From: Leuconostoc litchii
GTDB lineage: Bacteria > Bacillota > Bacilli > Lactobacillales > Lactobacillaceae
NCBI RefSeq assembly: GCF_008107645.1
Contig: NZ_SDGY01000001.1
Span: 511,955 to 575,954, forward strand
Reading direction: 5' to 3'
DNA length: 64,000 nucleotides
Shown here piece by piece: positions 34,099 to 46,179 of the stretch; the stretch's first letter is position 1; every line of letters begins with the position of its first letter. Position numbers and translations under genes: made by a program. Under the pieces are notes generated by a model. The model made no database searches. It was not told the DNA's origin and saw only the letters and a list, made by a program, of their open reading frames with translations.

Positions 34099-35441
34099 TT
34101 TTGCTTATCTCCTTTAATTTTCATAAGATCATTGATTACAATTTTCTTAACTGTAGTGAATTCTTCTTTGTAGTCCTTAGTCGTCCATTTAGAAGAAAAA
34201 TATTCTGTATTAATTACACCAATAAGACGTACCCAAGATAAAATGAAATTGTATATTGGCAGTAAGAACACACAATCAAACAACCCAAAATAAAATTTAC
34301 GCTCTGCAGGGAATCTTTTTAACATCATACACACGTTCGTGTAAACCAAAATACTCATGAATACATATAAAATATAAATTGATAGGTACGATAATGATAA
34401 TAATAGTGGTGAATAGTTCAAAAATAGTAAAGAAATACTAGCAAATAACCAGATTGTTTTCAAAAATAAAAATGTATGATCAATAATTAATCTTCTCACC
34501 AAGAAATTAGAGAAAAATGCTTTTACATTTAGCTTATATCCAGAAAATTTTTGGGATACTTCAATTTGACCACGTTGCCATCTTTGTCTCTGCATGTATA
34601 ATTTATTCCAACTTTCAATTGGATCAACAAAAAAGAAAGCATCTGCACAAAGCATTACCTTACCTTTGGATTTTTCTCTGACTTGAAAAGTGATATCAAT
34701 ATCCTCACCAACAGTTGATATGTCATACATGAAGGTTTTCATCAACGCTTCTTTACGAAATCCGGAAAAAGCTCCAGACATTGTGTATAAATGGTTCCTG
34801 CGTGATTCCGTATTTCTACCAGAAATAAATGCTTGAGCATATTCAAAGTATTCTAATCGCTGTAACCACTTCAATGGTAAATTTTTGGTTCTTTTAATTA
34901 ATTCTTTCTGTGTTAATATGCATCCTGTCATTGCAGAAATTGTCATATCACCTTCAAATTTGCTAATTAAATTTTTTAAAGCATTAGTTTCTAAAATACC
35001 ATCACTATCAATATTAACAATATACATACCAGTACTATTATAAATAGCAGAATTTAAAGCGCGTGCTTTGCCTTTTTCAGTTTTCATCCACTGAATATTT
35101 AATTGTTGAAAATCTTTTTGTGTTTTTTGAAAAATTTTAAAACTATTATCAGTACTTTGGTTATCCACTAATATAACTTGAATTTTATCGCTTGGATAAG
35201 TTGATTGATTAATCGACTGCACACAATCATACAATGTATCCTCAGAATTATAGACAGGCACGATAATTGAGATATATGGCCAAAAATCTAAATCTTTTTG
35301 AGAATTATGGTTGCGCAATGTAAAGATGAAAATTCGAGCAAAGGCTAAAATAGCAGGAAGTGTCTCCACTAAAATCGGAATAACTAACCAAGTTATCCAA
35401 AAGCCCATTTGATTTAACGTTGAAAAAAATATATAGTTCAT
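34095..35441 (-). CDS. XrtG-associated processive GT2 glycosyltransferase
   Basis: A 448-residue membrane GT2 enzyme. An N-terminal helix (about 15-40) is followed by a GT-A domain with IIVPVYNSEDTL, VDNQSTDNS, the DxD motif NIDSDG, GEDIDITFQV and the processive QRQRWQRG motif, then about four C-terminal helices. This plan is shared with hyaluronan and poly-N-acetylglucosamine synthases, so a polysaccharide may be made and pushed through the membrane. It begins directly after the exosortase stop codon with AGAGGAGG upstream. It corresponds to the GT2 that accompanies exosortase G (TIGR03111 from memory). The sugar is unknown. Confidence 0.85.
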   Translation of the reverse strand: MNYIFFSTLNQMGFWITWLVIPILVETLPAILAFARIFIFTLRNHNSQKDLDFWPYISIIVPVYNSEDTLYDCVQSINQSTYPSDKIQVILVDNQSTDNSFKIFQKTQKDFQQLNIQWMKTEKGKARALNSAIYNSTGMYIVNIDSDGILETNALKNLISKFEGDMTISAMTGCILTQKELIKRTKNLPLKWLQRLEYFEYAQAFISGRNTESRRNHLYTMSGAFSGFRKEALMKTFMYDISTVGEDIDITFQVREKSKGKVMLCADAFFFVDPIESWNKLYMQRQRWQRGQIEVSQKFSGYKLNVKAFFSNFLVRRLIIDHTFLFLKTIWLFASISLLFLNYSPLLLSLSYLSIYILYVFMSILVYTNVCMMLKRFPAERKFYFGLFDCVFLLPIYNFILSWVRLIGVINTEYFSSKWTTKDYKEEFTTVKKIVINDLMKIKGDKQK

Positions 35442-36014
35442 TTACACCTCCTCTTTGTTTTTTGATAGATAGGTATAAGTAAAGACCCTGTAGTAAAAAA
35501 GTACAACAAGGATATAAAAAACAATTCTACCAATAATTGAATGAGCTAAAAAGAAGTATTCCGTACCAAAATTATGGACAATTAGTACAATTAGAGTCAA
35601 CCGAATAATATTCGCAGTATAAATCCAAACTAATCCATACAAAGCCAGTGCCACTTTACCCTTGGATTTATACATTGGATAAAATGTTAGTAATCCCCAA
35701 AACGCAGCGGTCTCTATCACACCTGAACATTCATAATCAATGGACATTGTCATTGAATTAAACCCGTGAGTAATAGCAATTAACCCATAGTCTGAAGAGA
35801 TTGAAGCTAAATTAAACGGTTGAACAATAATTGATAAACCTATGGATACAGCACGAACCATTATCCAAATAAAATATGGTTTACTCATGAAAAATAGAAT
35901 GAAAAACAACCCGATACTACCTACAATAAAATAAAAAGCAGGTAACTTGGCTCTTTTGAAAACAGACAATGTATAGAGCCAAATAAGTACACCAATTAAT
36001 AAGAAAATATTCAA
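35442..36014 (-). CDS. xrtG: exosortase family protein XrtG
   Basis: A 190-residue membrane protein with about six helices and the catalytic triad pattern of exosortases and archaeosortases: Cys96 in SIDYECSGVIETAAFWG, Arg138 in ANIIRLTLIVL and His158 in FFLAHSIIGRIVFY. Exosortases cut a C-terminal tripartite tail and transfer the protein to a new anchor. The Gram-positive type G member is found in lactobacilli and relatives. The start is TTG at 36014, overlapping the stop of the substrate gene (TTGA). The likely substrate is encoded directly upstream, and two glycosyltransferases and a pterin-synthase relative follow in the same operon. Confidence 0.88.
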   Translation of the reverse strand: MNIFLLIGVLIWLYTLSVFKRAKLPAFYFIVGSIGLFFILFFMSKPYFIWIMVRAVSIGLSIIVQPFNLASISSDYGLIAITHGFNSMTMSIDYECSGVIETAAFWGLLTFYPMYKSKGKVALALYGLVWIYTANIIRLTLIVLIVHNFGTEYFFLAHSIIGRIVFYILVVLFYYRVFTYTYLSKNKEEV

Positions 36015-36736
36015 GTCAATGATCTCTCTTTCTTACTTTTTTTCAGCTTACCAATGAGTAGTACTGCAATTGCTAAAAAGAATCCACTTAAAACAATCAT
36101 GCTACTTCCGGTATCGGCACCCGCTATGGTGATTTTTTGCTGTCCCATATTATCTGTATCATAAATAGTCATACTCTGCACTATATCAGGATTTTTTAGA
36201 AAACCGTTTAGTGGAATTTTAATCTCCGCGCGATCATGGTATGCCCAGCCATTACTAGATTTTTCAGAAGCCACAAATCCTGTAGCTCCGGTAATTTCTT
36301 GATTAATAAATATTTGATCAGGATTTTGGTTACTCCATGACCAAACAGATTTAATAGCTGCTTTTTGCCCAGCCTGAAGAGACCATATACCACCATCCAC
36401 CGTAAAACTCAAACTGGTAATGTTGTTGCCAACTTGGATGTTCCAGCCACTACCTTGAAAACGATAATTATGTCCCTTGTTGTAAGGGTCCATGTCAATG
36501 TAAATATACAAATATTGCCCGTCTGATAGAAAGGAACCTTGTTTTGTTACATTACCATTATTGTAATCAAAAAATATATCTGTTTTGGGTTTGTCGACCC
36601 AATCGTCAAAACTGCCATCAATTGCAATATTATAATTATTTGTTGTCTCCGCATTAACTTTATTAGTAAATAAAAATATACCTACCAATGTAATTATCGT
36701 AATAAGCATAAAATGAACTATTTTATTAACCTGCAT
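36011..36736 (-). CDS. secreted protein with Firmicu-CTERM-like sorting tail, probable XrtG substrate
   Basis: A 241-residue exported protein. A signal peptide (1-29, cleavage likely after NVNA/KVNA) is followed by a beta-rich domain starting AIDGSFDDWVDKP, which resembles carbohydrate-binding (CBM9/DOMON-like) modules. The C-terminus is tripartite: short motif ADTGSS (207-212), a hydrophobic helix (about 213-230) and a Lys/Arg cluster (KLKKSKKERS). No LPxTG is present, so sortase A would not recognise it. This matches the Firmicu-CTERM tail reported with exosortase G. It is the first gene of the operon, behind AAGGAG and a TTGATT-16-TATAAA promoter. Confidence 0.82.
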   Translation of the reverse strand: MQVNKIVHFMLITIITLVGIFLFTNKVNAETTNNYNIAIDGSFDDWVDKPKTDIFFDYNNGNVTKQGSFLSDGQYLYIYIDMDPYNKGHNYRFQGSGWNIQVGNNITSLSFTVDGGIWSLQAGQKAAIKSVWSWSNQNPDQIFINQEITGATGFVASEKSSNGWAYHDRAEIKIPLNGFLKNPDIVQSMTIYDTDNMGQQKITIAGADTGSSMIVLSGFFLAIAVLLIGKLKKSKKERSLT

Positions 36737-36942
36737 ACACAGTTTCTCCTTGTTAGTGGTGCAATCTAATCAGCATTTTTAAATTTTTATAGTAAATAAT
36801 TGTTTAAAATCAAAAAGCGTATCCGAAACATTATACACTATTGTATAAATAAAATCAATAATATATGTTATCTATTATTCATATAGTTAGCTCCTAGAAT
36901 AACTAAGGACACAACACCTAGCTATTTATTAGATAACTAAAT

Positions 36943-36995
36943 AAAGAAGTAACTAAGTTCTCTAAAAATTACACTAGAGTTTTAGTTACTTCTTT
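36943..36995 (-). terminator. terminator after the methionine sulfoxide reductase gene
   Basis: AAAGAAGTAACTAA and TTAGTTACTTCTTT perfect 14-base arms, with an inner CTCTA/TAGAG stem. It separates this gene from the exosortase operon promoter. Confidence 0.88.
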
Positions 36996-37011
36996 GTTTA
37001 ACTACTTGATG

Positions 37012-37467
37012 TTAAATGTGATTTGCTAAGGTTTCTGCAAGTTCCTCCACTTCGGATTTATCAATCTCACTAAAGCGATTTAAAAGTGGTGAATCAATGT
37101 CGATTATGGCATAGATTTTTTTATTTTTATATACTGGCACAACTAATTCTGAGTTACTATCAGCATCACAAGCTATGTGTCCTGGAAAATTATGAACATC
37201 TGGGACAACAATACTTGAAGAATCGCTAAAAGCAGTGCCAACCACACCAGATCCTGGCTTGATGTGCATACATGCTACTTTACCCTGAAACGGTCCTAAG
37301 TCTAATTCTTTCGACTCTTCATTATAGATGTAAAATCCTGCCCAGTTAATGTCTTCATAATTTTGGAATAACAATGCAGCAGTATTGGACAAATTAGAAA
37401 CCACGTTGGTTTCCTCTGTCAGTAATGCATCTAATTGTTTAGTAATCAAACTGGTTACTTCACTCAT
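37012..37467 (-). CDS. free methionine-(R)-sulfoxide reductase (GAF domain)
   Basis: A 151-residue single GAF-domain enzyme that reduces free methionine-R-sulfoxide. The family segments are NWAGFYIYNE, GKVACMHIKPGSGVVGTAF and PGHIACDADSNSELVVPV. Cys66 and Cys100 correspond to the resolving and catalytic Cys; the middle Cys of the E. coli enzyme is Val here, which is tolerated because the main disulfide uses the other two. The ATG at 37467 has GAGG seven bases upstream. It is a single gene between two terminators and probably part of the oxidative-stress defence. Confidence 0.92.
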   Translation of the reverse strand: MSEVTSLITKQLDALLTEETNVVSNLSNTAALLFQNYEDINWAGFYIYNEESKELDLGPFQGKVACMHIKPGSGVVGTAFSDSSSIVVPDVHNFPGHIACDADSNSELVVPVYKNKKIYAIIDIDSPLLNRFSEIDKSEVEELAETLANHI

Positions 37468-37606
37468 AATCAAACCTCATTTATTTAAAAATACTTATCA
37501 TTATAATTATACTATCATAAATTCATCTTAGAGTAAATTAAGTATACTTCAATAAGCAAAGCTTTATTTACTAGTTCAGGTGATTGGATTACTCTTGGAG
37601 CAAAAT

Positions 37607-37634
37607 AAAAACCCGTTAACTTTTCGGGTTTTTA
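37607..37634 (-). terminator. terminator after bglA
   Basis: AAAACCCG and CGGGTTTT arms with a nine-base loop and a long T run on the minus strand. It ends the licT-bglP-bglA operon. Confidence 0.9.
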
Positions 37635-37682
37635 TTTTATCCAAATCACTTGATTTACTTTATTTAGCAATCTTCAACATTA

Positions 37683-41010
<3,328 letters not shown>

Positions 41011-41024
41011 TTATTTTGTAAAAG

Positions 41025-41090
41025 AAAACCCAAAAGACACCATATAAAATGATACCTCTTGGGTTTTGCCTAATTTAATAGTTACAATCC
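41025..41090 (-). promoter_or_regulatory. RAT antiterminator and overlapping terminator between licT and bglP
   Basis: On the minus strand the ribonucleic antiterminator begins GGATTGTAACTATT (41077-41090) and ends GGCAAAACC (41062-41070), as in BglG/LicT targets. It overlaps the 5' arm of a terminator: AAAACCCAAGAG (41056-41067) with CTTTTGGGTTTT (41025-41036 region) followed by T residues. LicT bound to RAT prevents the terminator from forming. Confidence 0.88.
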
Positions 41091-41099
41091 CTTATTTAC

Positions 41100-41960
41100 T
41101 TAACTAGATGAGTCAACTATTCTCTGTAAGTGCATAGTTAGATATATTTGCTCATTAACACCTGTTGACCTATTTGTCTGTTTTTCAAAGTAATTAATAA
41201 CATCCTGCGCACATTGATATGATGCAGTATACTTTTTTTGTAAATTATCCGATAAATGTTGTGCCATTACGTCATCAAAATGATTTACATTTGATTGGTT
41301 ATGTTGATCATCTAATAATCGCTCCACAAAAAATCGTAAATGAACAATCAACCTTTGATAATTTAAGTTTGATGAATCGATAGCCGGTAACAATTCATGG
41401 CGAATTAGTGTCAAAGCCCCTTCAATTAAATCAGTCATATTTGTTGCTTTTTCATTGTAATTTGGTCCTGCCCTTTTTTCGACAAATTTCAAAGCAATAA
41501 ATCCAACTTCGTCTTCGGGTAACTTCACCTTTACTCTTTCATCAATAAAATTTACTGCCATTTGACCTAACTCATATTCATCAGGATAAAAGTGTCTTGT
41601 TTCCCAAAGCAACTCATTTTTAATAGGTAACTTCTTTTGCAAACGTTCCACTGCAAATTGTATATGGTCTGCCAAACCAATTAACAAATAGCCATCAAAC
41701 GATCCACCCAATCTCTTTTCAGCCATTGAAATAATGTGTGAGGCAACTTCAACATAATCAGACGAAATTGTTTCAATCATTTCATTAAACATCGGCGTCC
41801 AATTTTCGTCTTGCGGATAATATGTTTTTTCGACTTTATTAGCAGCGACTTCATTTCCAATTTGCTGTCCAAATCCTACGCCTCGACCAACGACAACTAA
41901 TTCTTGCCCATTACTTTCAGCTAGCAAAACATTATTATTAAAAATCCTCTTTACCAGCAT
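41100..41960 (-). CDS. licT: BglG/LicT-family transcriptional antiterminator
   Basis: A 286-residue RNA-binding regulator. The N-terminal CAT domain (about 1-58, MLVKRIFNNNVLLAE, GRGVGFGQQIG) binds RAT RNA, followed by two PTS regulation domains (about 65-170 and 175-280) with conserved His residues (LADHIQFAVERL, HLRFFVERLL). It lets RNA polymerase pass the terminators in this operon when beta-glucosides are present. It is the first gene of the operon and has RAT/terminator switches both upstream and downstream. Confidence 0.94.
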   Translation of the reverse strand: MLVKRIFNNNVLLAESNGQELVVVGRGVGFGQQIGNEVAANKVEKTYYPQDENWTPMFNEMIETISSDYVEVASHIISMAEKRLGGSFDGYLLIGLADHIQFAVERLQKKLPIKNELLWETRHFYPDEYELGQMAVNFIDERVKVKLPEDEVGFIALKFVEKRAGPNYNEKATNMTDLIEGALTLIRHELLPAIDSSNLNYQRLIVHLRFFVERLLDDQHNQSNVNHFDDVMAQHLSDNLQKKYTASYQCAQDVINYFEKQTNRSTGVNEQIYLTMHLQRIVDSSS

Positions 41961-41985
41961 GGTTCACTCCTAAATTTCAAAAATA

Positions 41986-42087
41986 AAAAACCAAATAATA
42001 GTACTCCATCACTCTTAAATACTAGACATGACATAGTATACCTATTATTTGGTTTTGCCCATTACCACATGGTAACGGTAACAACCC
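41986..42087 (-). promoter_or_regulatory. RAT antiterminator and terminator upstream of licT
   Basis: Minus strand: GGGTTGTTACCG (42076-42087) and GGCAAAACC (42051-42059 region) form the RAT. It overlaps the terminator made of AAAACCAAATAATAG and CTATTATTTGGTTTT (arms at 42042-42056 and about 41987-42001), followed by T residues. It is the upstream copy of the two switches in this operon, so licT controls its own transcription too. Confidence 0.9.
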
Positions 42088-42101
42088 AACTTTATGTTTT
42101 A

Positions 42102-42130
42102 AGTATAACTCATAATGAAAGCGTTTACAA
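42102..42130 (-). promoter_or_regulatory. promoter of licT-bglPA with overlapping cre
   Basis: Minus-strand TTGTAA (42125-42130), 17 bases, TATACT (42102-42107). The perfect cre TGAAAGCGTTTACA (42116-42129) covers the -35 and spacer, so CcpA binding would exclude RNA polymerase. Confidence 0.85.
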
Positions 42131-42159
42131 TAACAAAAATAAAAGTTTTTAAATAAAAA

Positions 42160-42187
42160 AAGTTGTGTACAATATTGTACACAACTT
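42160..42187 (-). terminator. terminator after mleP
   Basis: Perfect hairpin AAGTTGTGTACA-ATAT-TGTACACAACTT followed by T residues on the minus strand. It separates the malolactic operon from the licT promoter. Confidence 0.92.
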
Positions 42188-42195
42188 AATCTTAT

Positions 42196-43458
42196 TTAAT
42201 GCAAATAATGAATTAAAATACCGCCTAAAATCAAAACAATAGCGCCACCCATTCTGTTGCCCATTTGAGCAAAGGCTATCATGTTCATACGATTTGATGC
42301 TGACAGTACAGCAACATTACCAGTTCCACCCATGCTATTATCGCTCATTCCCGCAGCAATAGCAGCTTCAACAGGATATAGACCAAATAACTTACCAATT
42401 AAAGCACTTGCAAGTCCCATGACAACAACACCTGTCAATGTTAAAATAACAAACTTCCATGTCATAGATTGTTCCAGAACATGTAGATCAATTAATGCTA
42501 AACCAATTCCTGCTAAGACAGCATGAGTCAGATTATCCATGATTACTTTGTTAAACATCACGACGGAATCCTCTAGATTCTGTGGTATTAAGTTGAATGC
42601 TTTAGCAATAATAACCAAAATAATGATAAAGGCATACGCATGAACTTTTGGTACAAAGCTATTTAAAATTGTACCTATCAAGAAAAATGAAAAAGCTAAC
42701 AGCATACCGACCCCGATACGTGTTGCATCAAGGTTTTTTATGGGTTTGTTTTTTTCATCATCACTAATTGGCAATAAAACACCGTGCCCATCATATTTAC
42801 TATTAGCGCCAACCTTAGAAATCAAGGCTGCACCAATAACAGCCATAACATTTCCCAAAGTAACAGCAGGGATTAATTGCGAAAACATGGTTGCTGAACT
42901 CACCCCTAACCCTTGTGCATAAATATGAGATAACGGCACTGCTCCCGCACCAATACCACCTGCCATCATTGGCATAGAAACAAACATAACCGAATGACCA
43001 AATCCAAGACCAAGTAACATACCAACTAGTCCAACAGCGAAAAATCCTATAACCATTGCTGCTAAAGATACTGGAATAAATCTCACAGCAGCTTTCAATA
43101 ATAAGTTACGGTTCATGCCCAGAATCGCACCAACAATTAATGCAGCAATATAAAAATCCAGCAATCCTTGATCATTTAAAAATATTTTAGTGGCATTTAC
43201 GACATTAGCAGGAATCACACCAGTCGTAGCGAGTGCAGCTGATGCAAAAATGGTAAAAACTGACCCACCACCTAAGTACGATTTAAAGATTGGTAGGATA
43301 TTACCAATATAATAAAATAAGTGACCAAGTAAAACTAACAATAATGTTAGTCCCAGCATGTTAAGTGGTAGTTTATTTAGTGCGATTGTACCTGCTAATA
43401 TAATCATCATTATGATATAAAGCGGTAAACTCACACCACTAATTTTGATTTTTGTCAT
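42196..43458 (-). CDS. mleP: malate/lactate carrier, 2-hydroxycarboxylate transporter family
   Basis: A 420-residue membrane protein of the 2-HCT family (CitS/CitP/MleP). Visible are the two GG-containing reentrant regions (MPMMAGGIGAGAVPLSHIYA and AAIAAGMSDNSMGGTGNVAVLSAS) and the C-terminal NRMNMIAFAQMGNRMGGA with the substrate-binding Arg. It exchanges external malate for lactate, generating membrane potential. It follows the malolactic enzyme gene by 16 bases in the same operon, which fixes the malate assignment over citrate. Confidence 0.92.
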   Translation of the reverse strand: MTKIKISGVSLPLYIIMMIILAGTIALNKLPLNMLGLTLLLVLLGHLFYYIGNILPIFKSYLGGGSVFTIFASAALATTGVIPANVVNATKIFLNDQGLLDFYIAALIVGAILGMNRNLLLKAAVRFIPVSLAAMVIGFFAVGLVGMLLGLGFGHSVMFVSMPMMAGGIGAGAVPLSHIYAQGLGVSSATMFSQLIPAVTLGNVMAVIGAALISKVGANSKYDGHGVLLPISDDEKNKPIKNLDATRIGVGMLLAFSFFLIGTILNSFVPKVHAYAFIIILVIIAKAFNLIPQNLEDSVVMFNKVIMDNLTHAVLAGIGLALIDLHVLEQSMTWKFVILTLTGVVVMGLASALIGKLFGLYPVEAAIAAGMSDNSMGGTGNVAVLSASNRMNMIAFAQMGNRMGGAIVLILGGILIHYLH

Positions 43459-43474
43459 TTTCCCTCTGCCTCAT

Positions 43475-45103
43475 TTAATATTCTGCAGACCATTTTGCAT
43501 CTCGCACAGCTTGTTTTGGATTAGTAATTGTTTCACGATTAAGTTTTTGTTCAACTACACTTTGTGCTGTAACTTCAGCAATTTTTTGTGAAAACTCAGT
43601 TAGATTTGAAACGGGTGGCAATACAGCTGCCCCAGGTTCATCTGTATCAACTAGCCCACCAAGTGCGTGAATTGCCGCTGATATTGTTTCCTGTGTTAAC
43701 AACTTAGCTGTTGAAGCAACTAAGCCAAAACCTAACCCAGGATAAATCAAAGCGTTATTTCCTTGCCCAATTTTATAAGTCACGCCTTTATAGACTACAT
43801 TAGCTGCAGGAATACCTGTTGCAACAAGTGCCCTTCCATCGGTCCACTTAATCAAGTTTTCTGCTGTTGCTTCAGCTAACTTTGTCGGATTTGATAAGGG
43901 GAAAATAATTGGACGTTCAGTATTGTCTGCCATTGCTTTAACAATTGCTTCTGTAAATGTGCCTGGTTGTGTCGAAGTACCAATCAAAACCGTAGGACGT
44001 ATTTCCTTCACGACTGCTTCCAAATTGTTCAACTGCTCTGAATTAAGAAATTCTTTTCGTGAACGAGTAAACGGACTTTGTGCAGCAGTTAACCCTTCTG
44101 TATCATCAAACAGTAGACCTTGCTTATCAACAAGATAGAAATGGCTCTGTGCTTCTTCATCAGATAAACCAGCTTGCTTTAATTCTGAAAAAATCTGATT
44201 AACAATACCCATACCAGCTGTTCCTGCACCAAAAGTTACAAATTTTTGGTCAACCAACTTTTCTTTTGAAATATTTAATGCTCCGAATATACCCGCCAAA
44301 ACAATCATCCCTGTTCCTTGGATATCATCATTAAACGTTGCAATATTATCTTTATACTTATCTAAAATTACTTGCGCATTTGAACGACCAAAATCTTCCC
44401 AATGTAATAGTGATTCTGGGAATAATTTTTGTTCGGCAGTAACGAAATTATCTATAAATTCAAGATACTTTTCACCAGTAATACGCGCATGCCTATTGCC
44501 CAAATACAAAGGATTATCTAATAACGCTTGATTATTAGTTCCAGCATCAATACTAACTGGCAAAACAGCAGCTGGATCAATACCAGCCGCAGCCGTATAC
44601 ACCATCAACTTACCTACTGCAATATCAACACCATTAACACCCCAGTCACCCATGCCCAAAATACCTTCAGCATCGGTTACAACCACCAATTTAATATCTC
44701 TACCCGCAGATGCGTTTGTTAAAGCATTTTCAACATCTTCTGGACGATCAACTGATAAAAATGCAGCATTCTGTGGGTTAGTAAATATTTCATTGTATTG
44801 TTCAATCGAATCCGCAACAACTGGATCATAGACAATTGGCATAAATTCTGCAACATGTTGACCTATTAAATGATAGAATAAAGTCACATTTTCATTGAAA
44901 AGATTCATCAAAAAGATGCGTTTTTCTAGCAATTTTGTTTTTGATTGAAATTGTTGATATGCTTGTTCGCTTTGTTCTTCAATTGTTTGAATTTTACTTG
45001 GCAAAGTACCAATTAAACCTAAACTTTCACGTTCTTCTAGTGTAAAGGCTGTGCCTTTATTTAAAAATGGATTACGTACGATTTCATAACCTTGTATCGT
45101 CAT
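43475..45103 (-). CDS. mleS: malolactic enzyme
   Basis: A 542-residue NAD- and Mn-dependent enzyme that decarboxylates L-malate to L-lactate. It has malic-enzyme segments ([85 protein letters not shown]). The ATG at 45103 has GGAGG upstream and gives the normal length for the family. The first gene of the mleS-mleP pair, it is divergent from the LysR gene mleR. Malolactic fermentation deacidifies the medium and yields energy together with mleP. Confidence 0.94.
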   Translation of the reverse strand: MTIQGYEIVRNPFLNKGTAFTLEERESLGLIGTLPSKIQTIEEQSEQAYQQFQSKTKLLEKRIFLMNLFNENVTLFYHLIGQHVAEFMPIVYDPVVADSIEQYNEIFTNPQNAAFLSVDRPEDVENALTNASAGRDIKLVVVTDAEGILGMGDWGVNGVDIAVGKLMVYTAAAGIDPAAVLPVSIDAGTNNQALLDNPLYLGNRHARITGEKYLEFIDNFVTAEQKLFPESLLHWEDFGRSNAQVILDKYKDNIATFNDDIQGTGMIVLAGIFGALNISKEKLVDQKFVTFGAGTAGMGIVNQIFSELKQAGLSDEEAQSHFYLVDKQGLLFDDTEGLTAAQSPFTRSRKEFLNSEQLNNLEAVVKEIRPTVLIGTSTQPGTFTEAIVKAMADNTERPIIFPLSNPTKLAEATAENLIKWTDGRALVATGIPAANVVYKGVTYKIGQGNNALIYPGLGFGLVASTAKLLTQETISAAIHALGGLVDTDEPGAAVLPPVSNLTEFSQKIAEVTAQSVVEQKLNRETITNPKQAVRDAKWSAEY

Positions 45104-45130
45104 CTGTGTTTCCTCCGAGAAATTCATCAT

Positions 45131-45217
45131 TTATTTAACAACAGCCTTGACTATACACGTGCAATTGTTTTATAGTCAAATTAAACATTAGTTATAAAAT
45201 ATATTTATATATAACTA
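45131..45217. promoter_or_regulatory. mleR-mleS intergenic control region with inverted repeat
   Basis: Between the divergent genes lies the inverted repeat TAGTTATA-N13-TATAACTA (45189-45217), surrounded by TATA-rich sequence that should contain both promoters. An ATAAC/GTTAT type repeat with this spacing fits a LysR-type binding site. Confidence 0.55.
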
Positions 45218-45244
45218 TAAAATGTTGATATAGAAGGGTTTAAA

Positions 45245-46132
45245 ATGCAATTAGAAGATTTTAAATATTTCAATGAATTATATATTAAGAAAAGTTTTAC
45301 AAAAGTTGCTCAATATTATGGCGTTAGTCAGCCCTCCATTAGCAGTGCTTTAAAACGTTTAGAAAACTTTTTTGGTATGAAATTGGTTATCAGAGGCACT
45401 GCACAATCTCAACTAACTTTTACACCTGCCGGTGAACAATTATATCAGCATGCAATTGCGCTCTTAACCGAAGTCTCCAGTGCTCAACATGAACTTAATC
45501 ATCTGAAAACTCATATGACAACAATTGGTTTACCACCCATCCTAAAAGGGGCATATTTTGCGAAAATTGCGGTCGCCACAAAACAATTCGATCAACAGTT
45601 CAATATTAACAATATGAGTATTTATGAGTCCGGATCAAATAATTTAAAAAAAGCTTTAATTGACGGTGACATAGATATTGCTCTATTAGGCTCTTTGAAT
45701 CAATCACAAGAAAAAGATCTATTAATTATGCCTTTTATTCAATCTAATTTTTGTGTTTATATTTCAAAGAAAAATGATCTAGCACAAAAGAAAGAAATAT
45801 TTTTTTCTGAGCTAAAAGAACAACAATTTGTTTCATTAGATTCTAGCTTTATTCACAACCAAGCAATCAGAGAAATGAGTTCTCAAGCTGGTTTTCGACC
45901 TAATTATTTTATGAAAACAAACGACATTAATTTTCTCATGAATTTGGTTGGCGAAAATCTCGGTGTAGCTATTTTAACTAATATTGTAAAGCCAACATCA
46001 TCAGACATTATTGTTTTACCGCTTCTTGATAAAGTACAACCTTCGTTTATAGGCAGTGTCGCATTTAGAAAAAATCACGTACTCACCAAAGAGGAAGAGA
46101 TGTTGGTCGAAACCCTTTCTCAAGAAACATAA
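45245..46132 (+). CDS. mleR: LysR-family regulator of malolactic genes
   Basis: A 295-residue LysR-type protein. The N-terminal winged helix (MQLEDFKYFNELYIKKSFTKVAQ, VSQPSISSALKRLENFFG) is followed by an effector domain that should sense malate. It is divergent from mleS-mleP with a shared control region of about 115 bases, the classical layout of the mle locus in lactic acid bacteria. The ATG has GAAGGG upstream. A strong terminator follows. Confidence 0.92.
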   Translation: MQLEDFKYFNELYIKKSFTKVAQYYGVSQPSISSALKRLENFFGMKLVIRGTAQSQLTFTPAGEQLYQHAIALLTEVSSAQHELNHLKTHMTTIGLPPILKGAYFAKIAVATKQFDQQFNINNMSIYESGSNNLKKALIDGDIDIALLGSLNQSQEKDLLIMPFIQSNFCVYISKKNDLAQKKEIFFSELKEQQFVSLDSSFIHNQAIREMSSQAGFRPNYFMKTNDINFLMNLVGENLGVAILTNIVKPTSSDIIVLPLLDKVQPSFIGSVAFRKNHVLTKEEEMLVETLSQET

Positions 46133-46139
46133 ATGAATT

Positions 46140-46172
46140 AAAAAAGCAACATTCGAAGAATGTTGCTTTTTT
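46140..46172. terminator. terminator between mleR and the response regulator gene
   Basis: AAAAAAGCAACATTC and GAATGTTGCTTTTTT perfect arms around a three-base loop. It serves two convergent genes. Confidence 0.93.
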
Positions 46173-46179
46173 AATTCAC

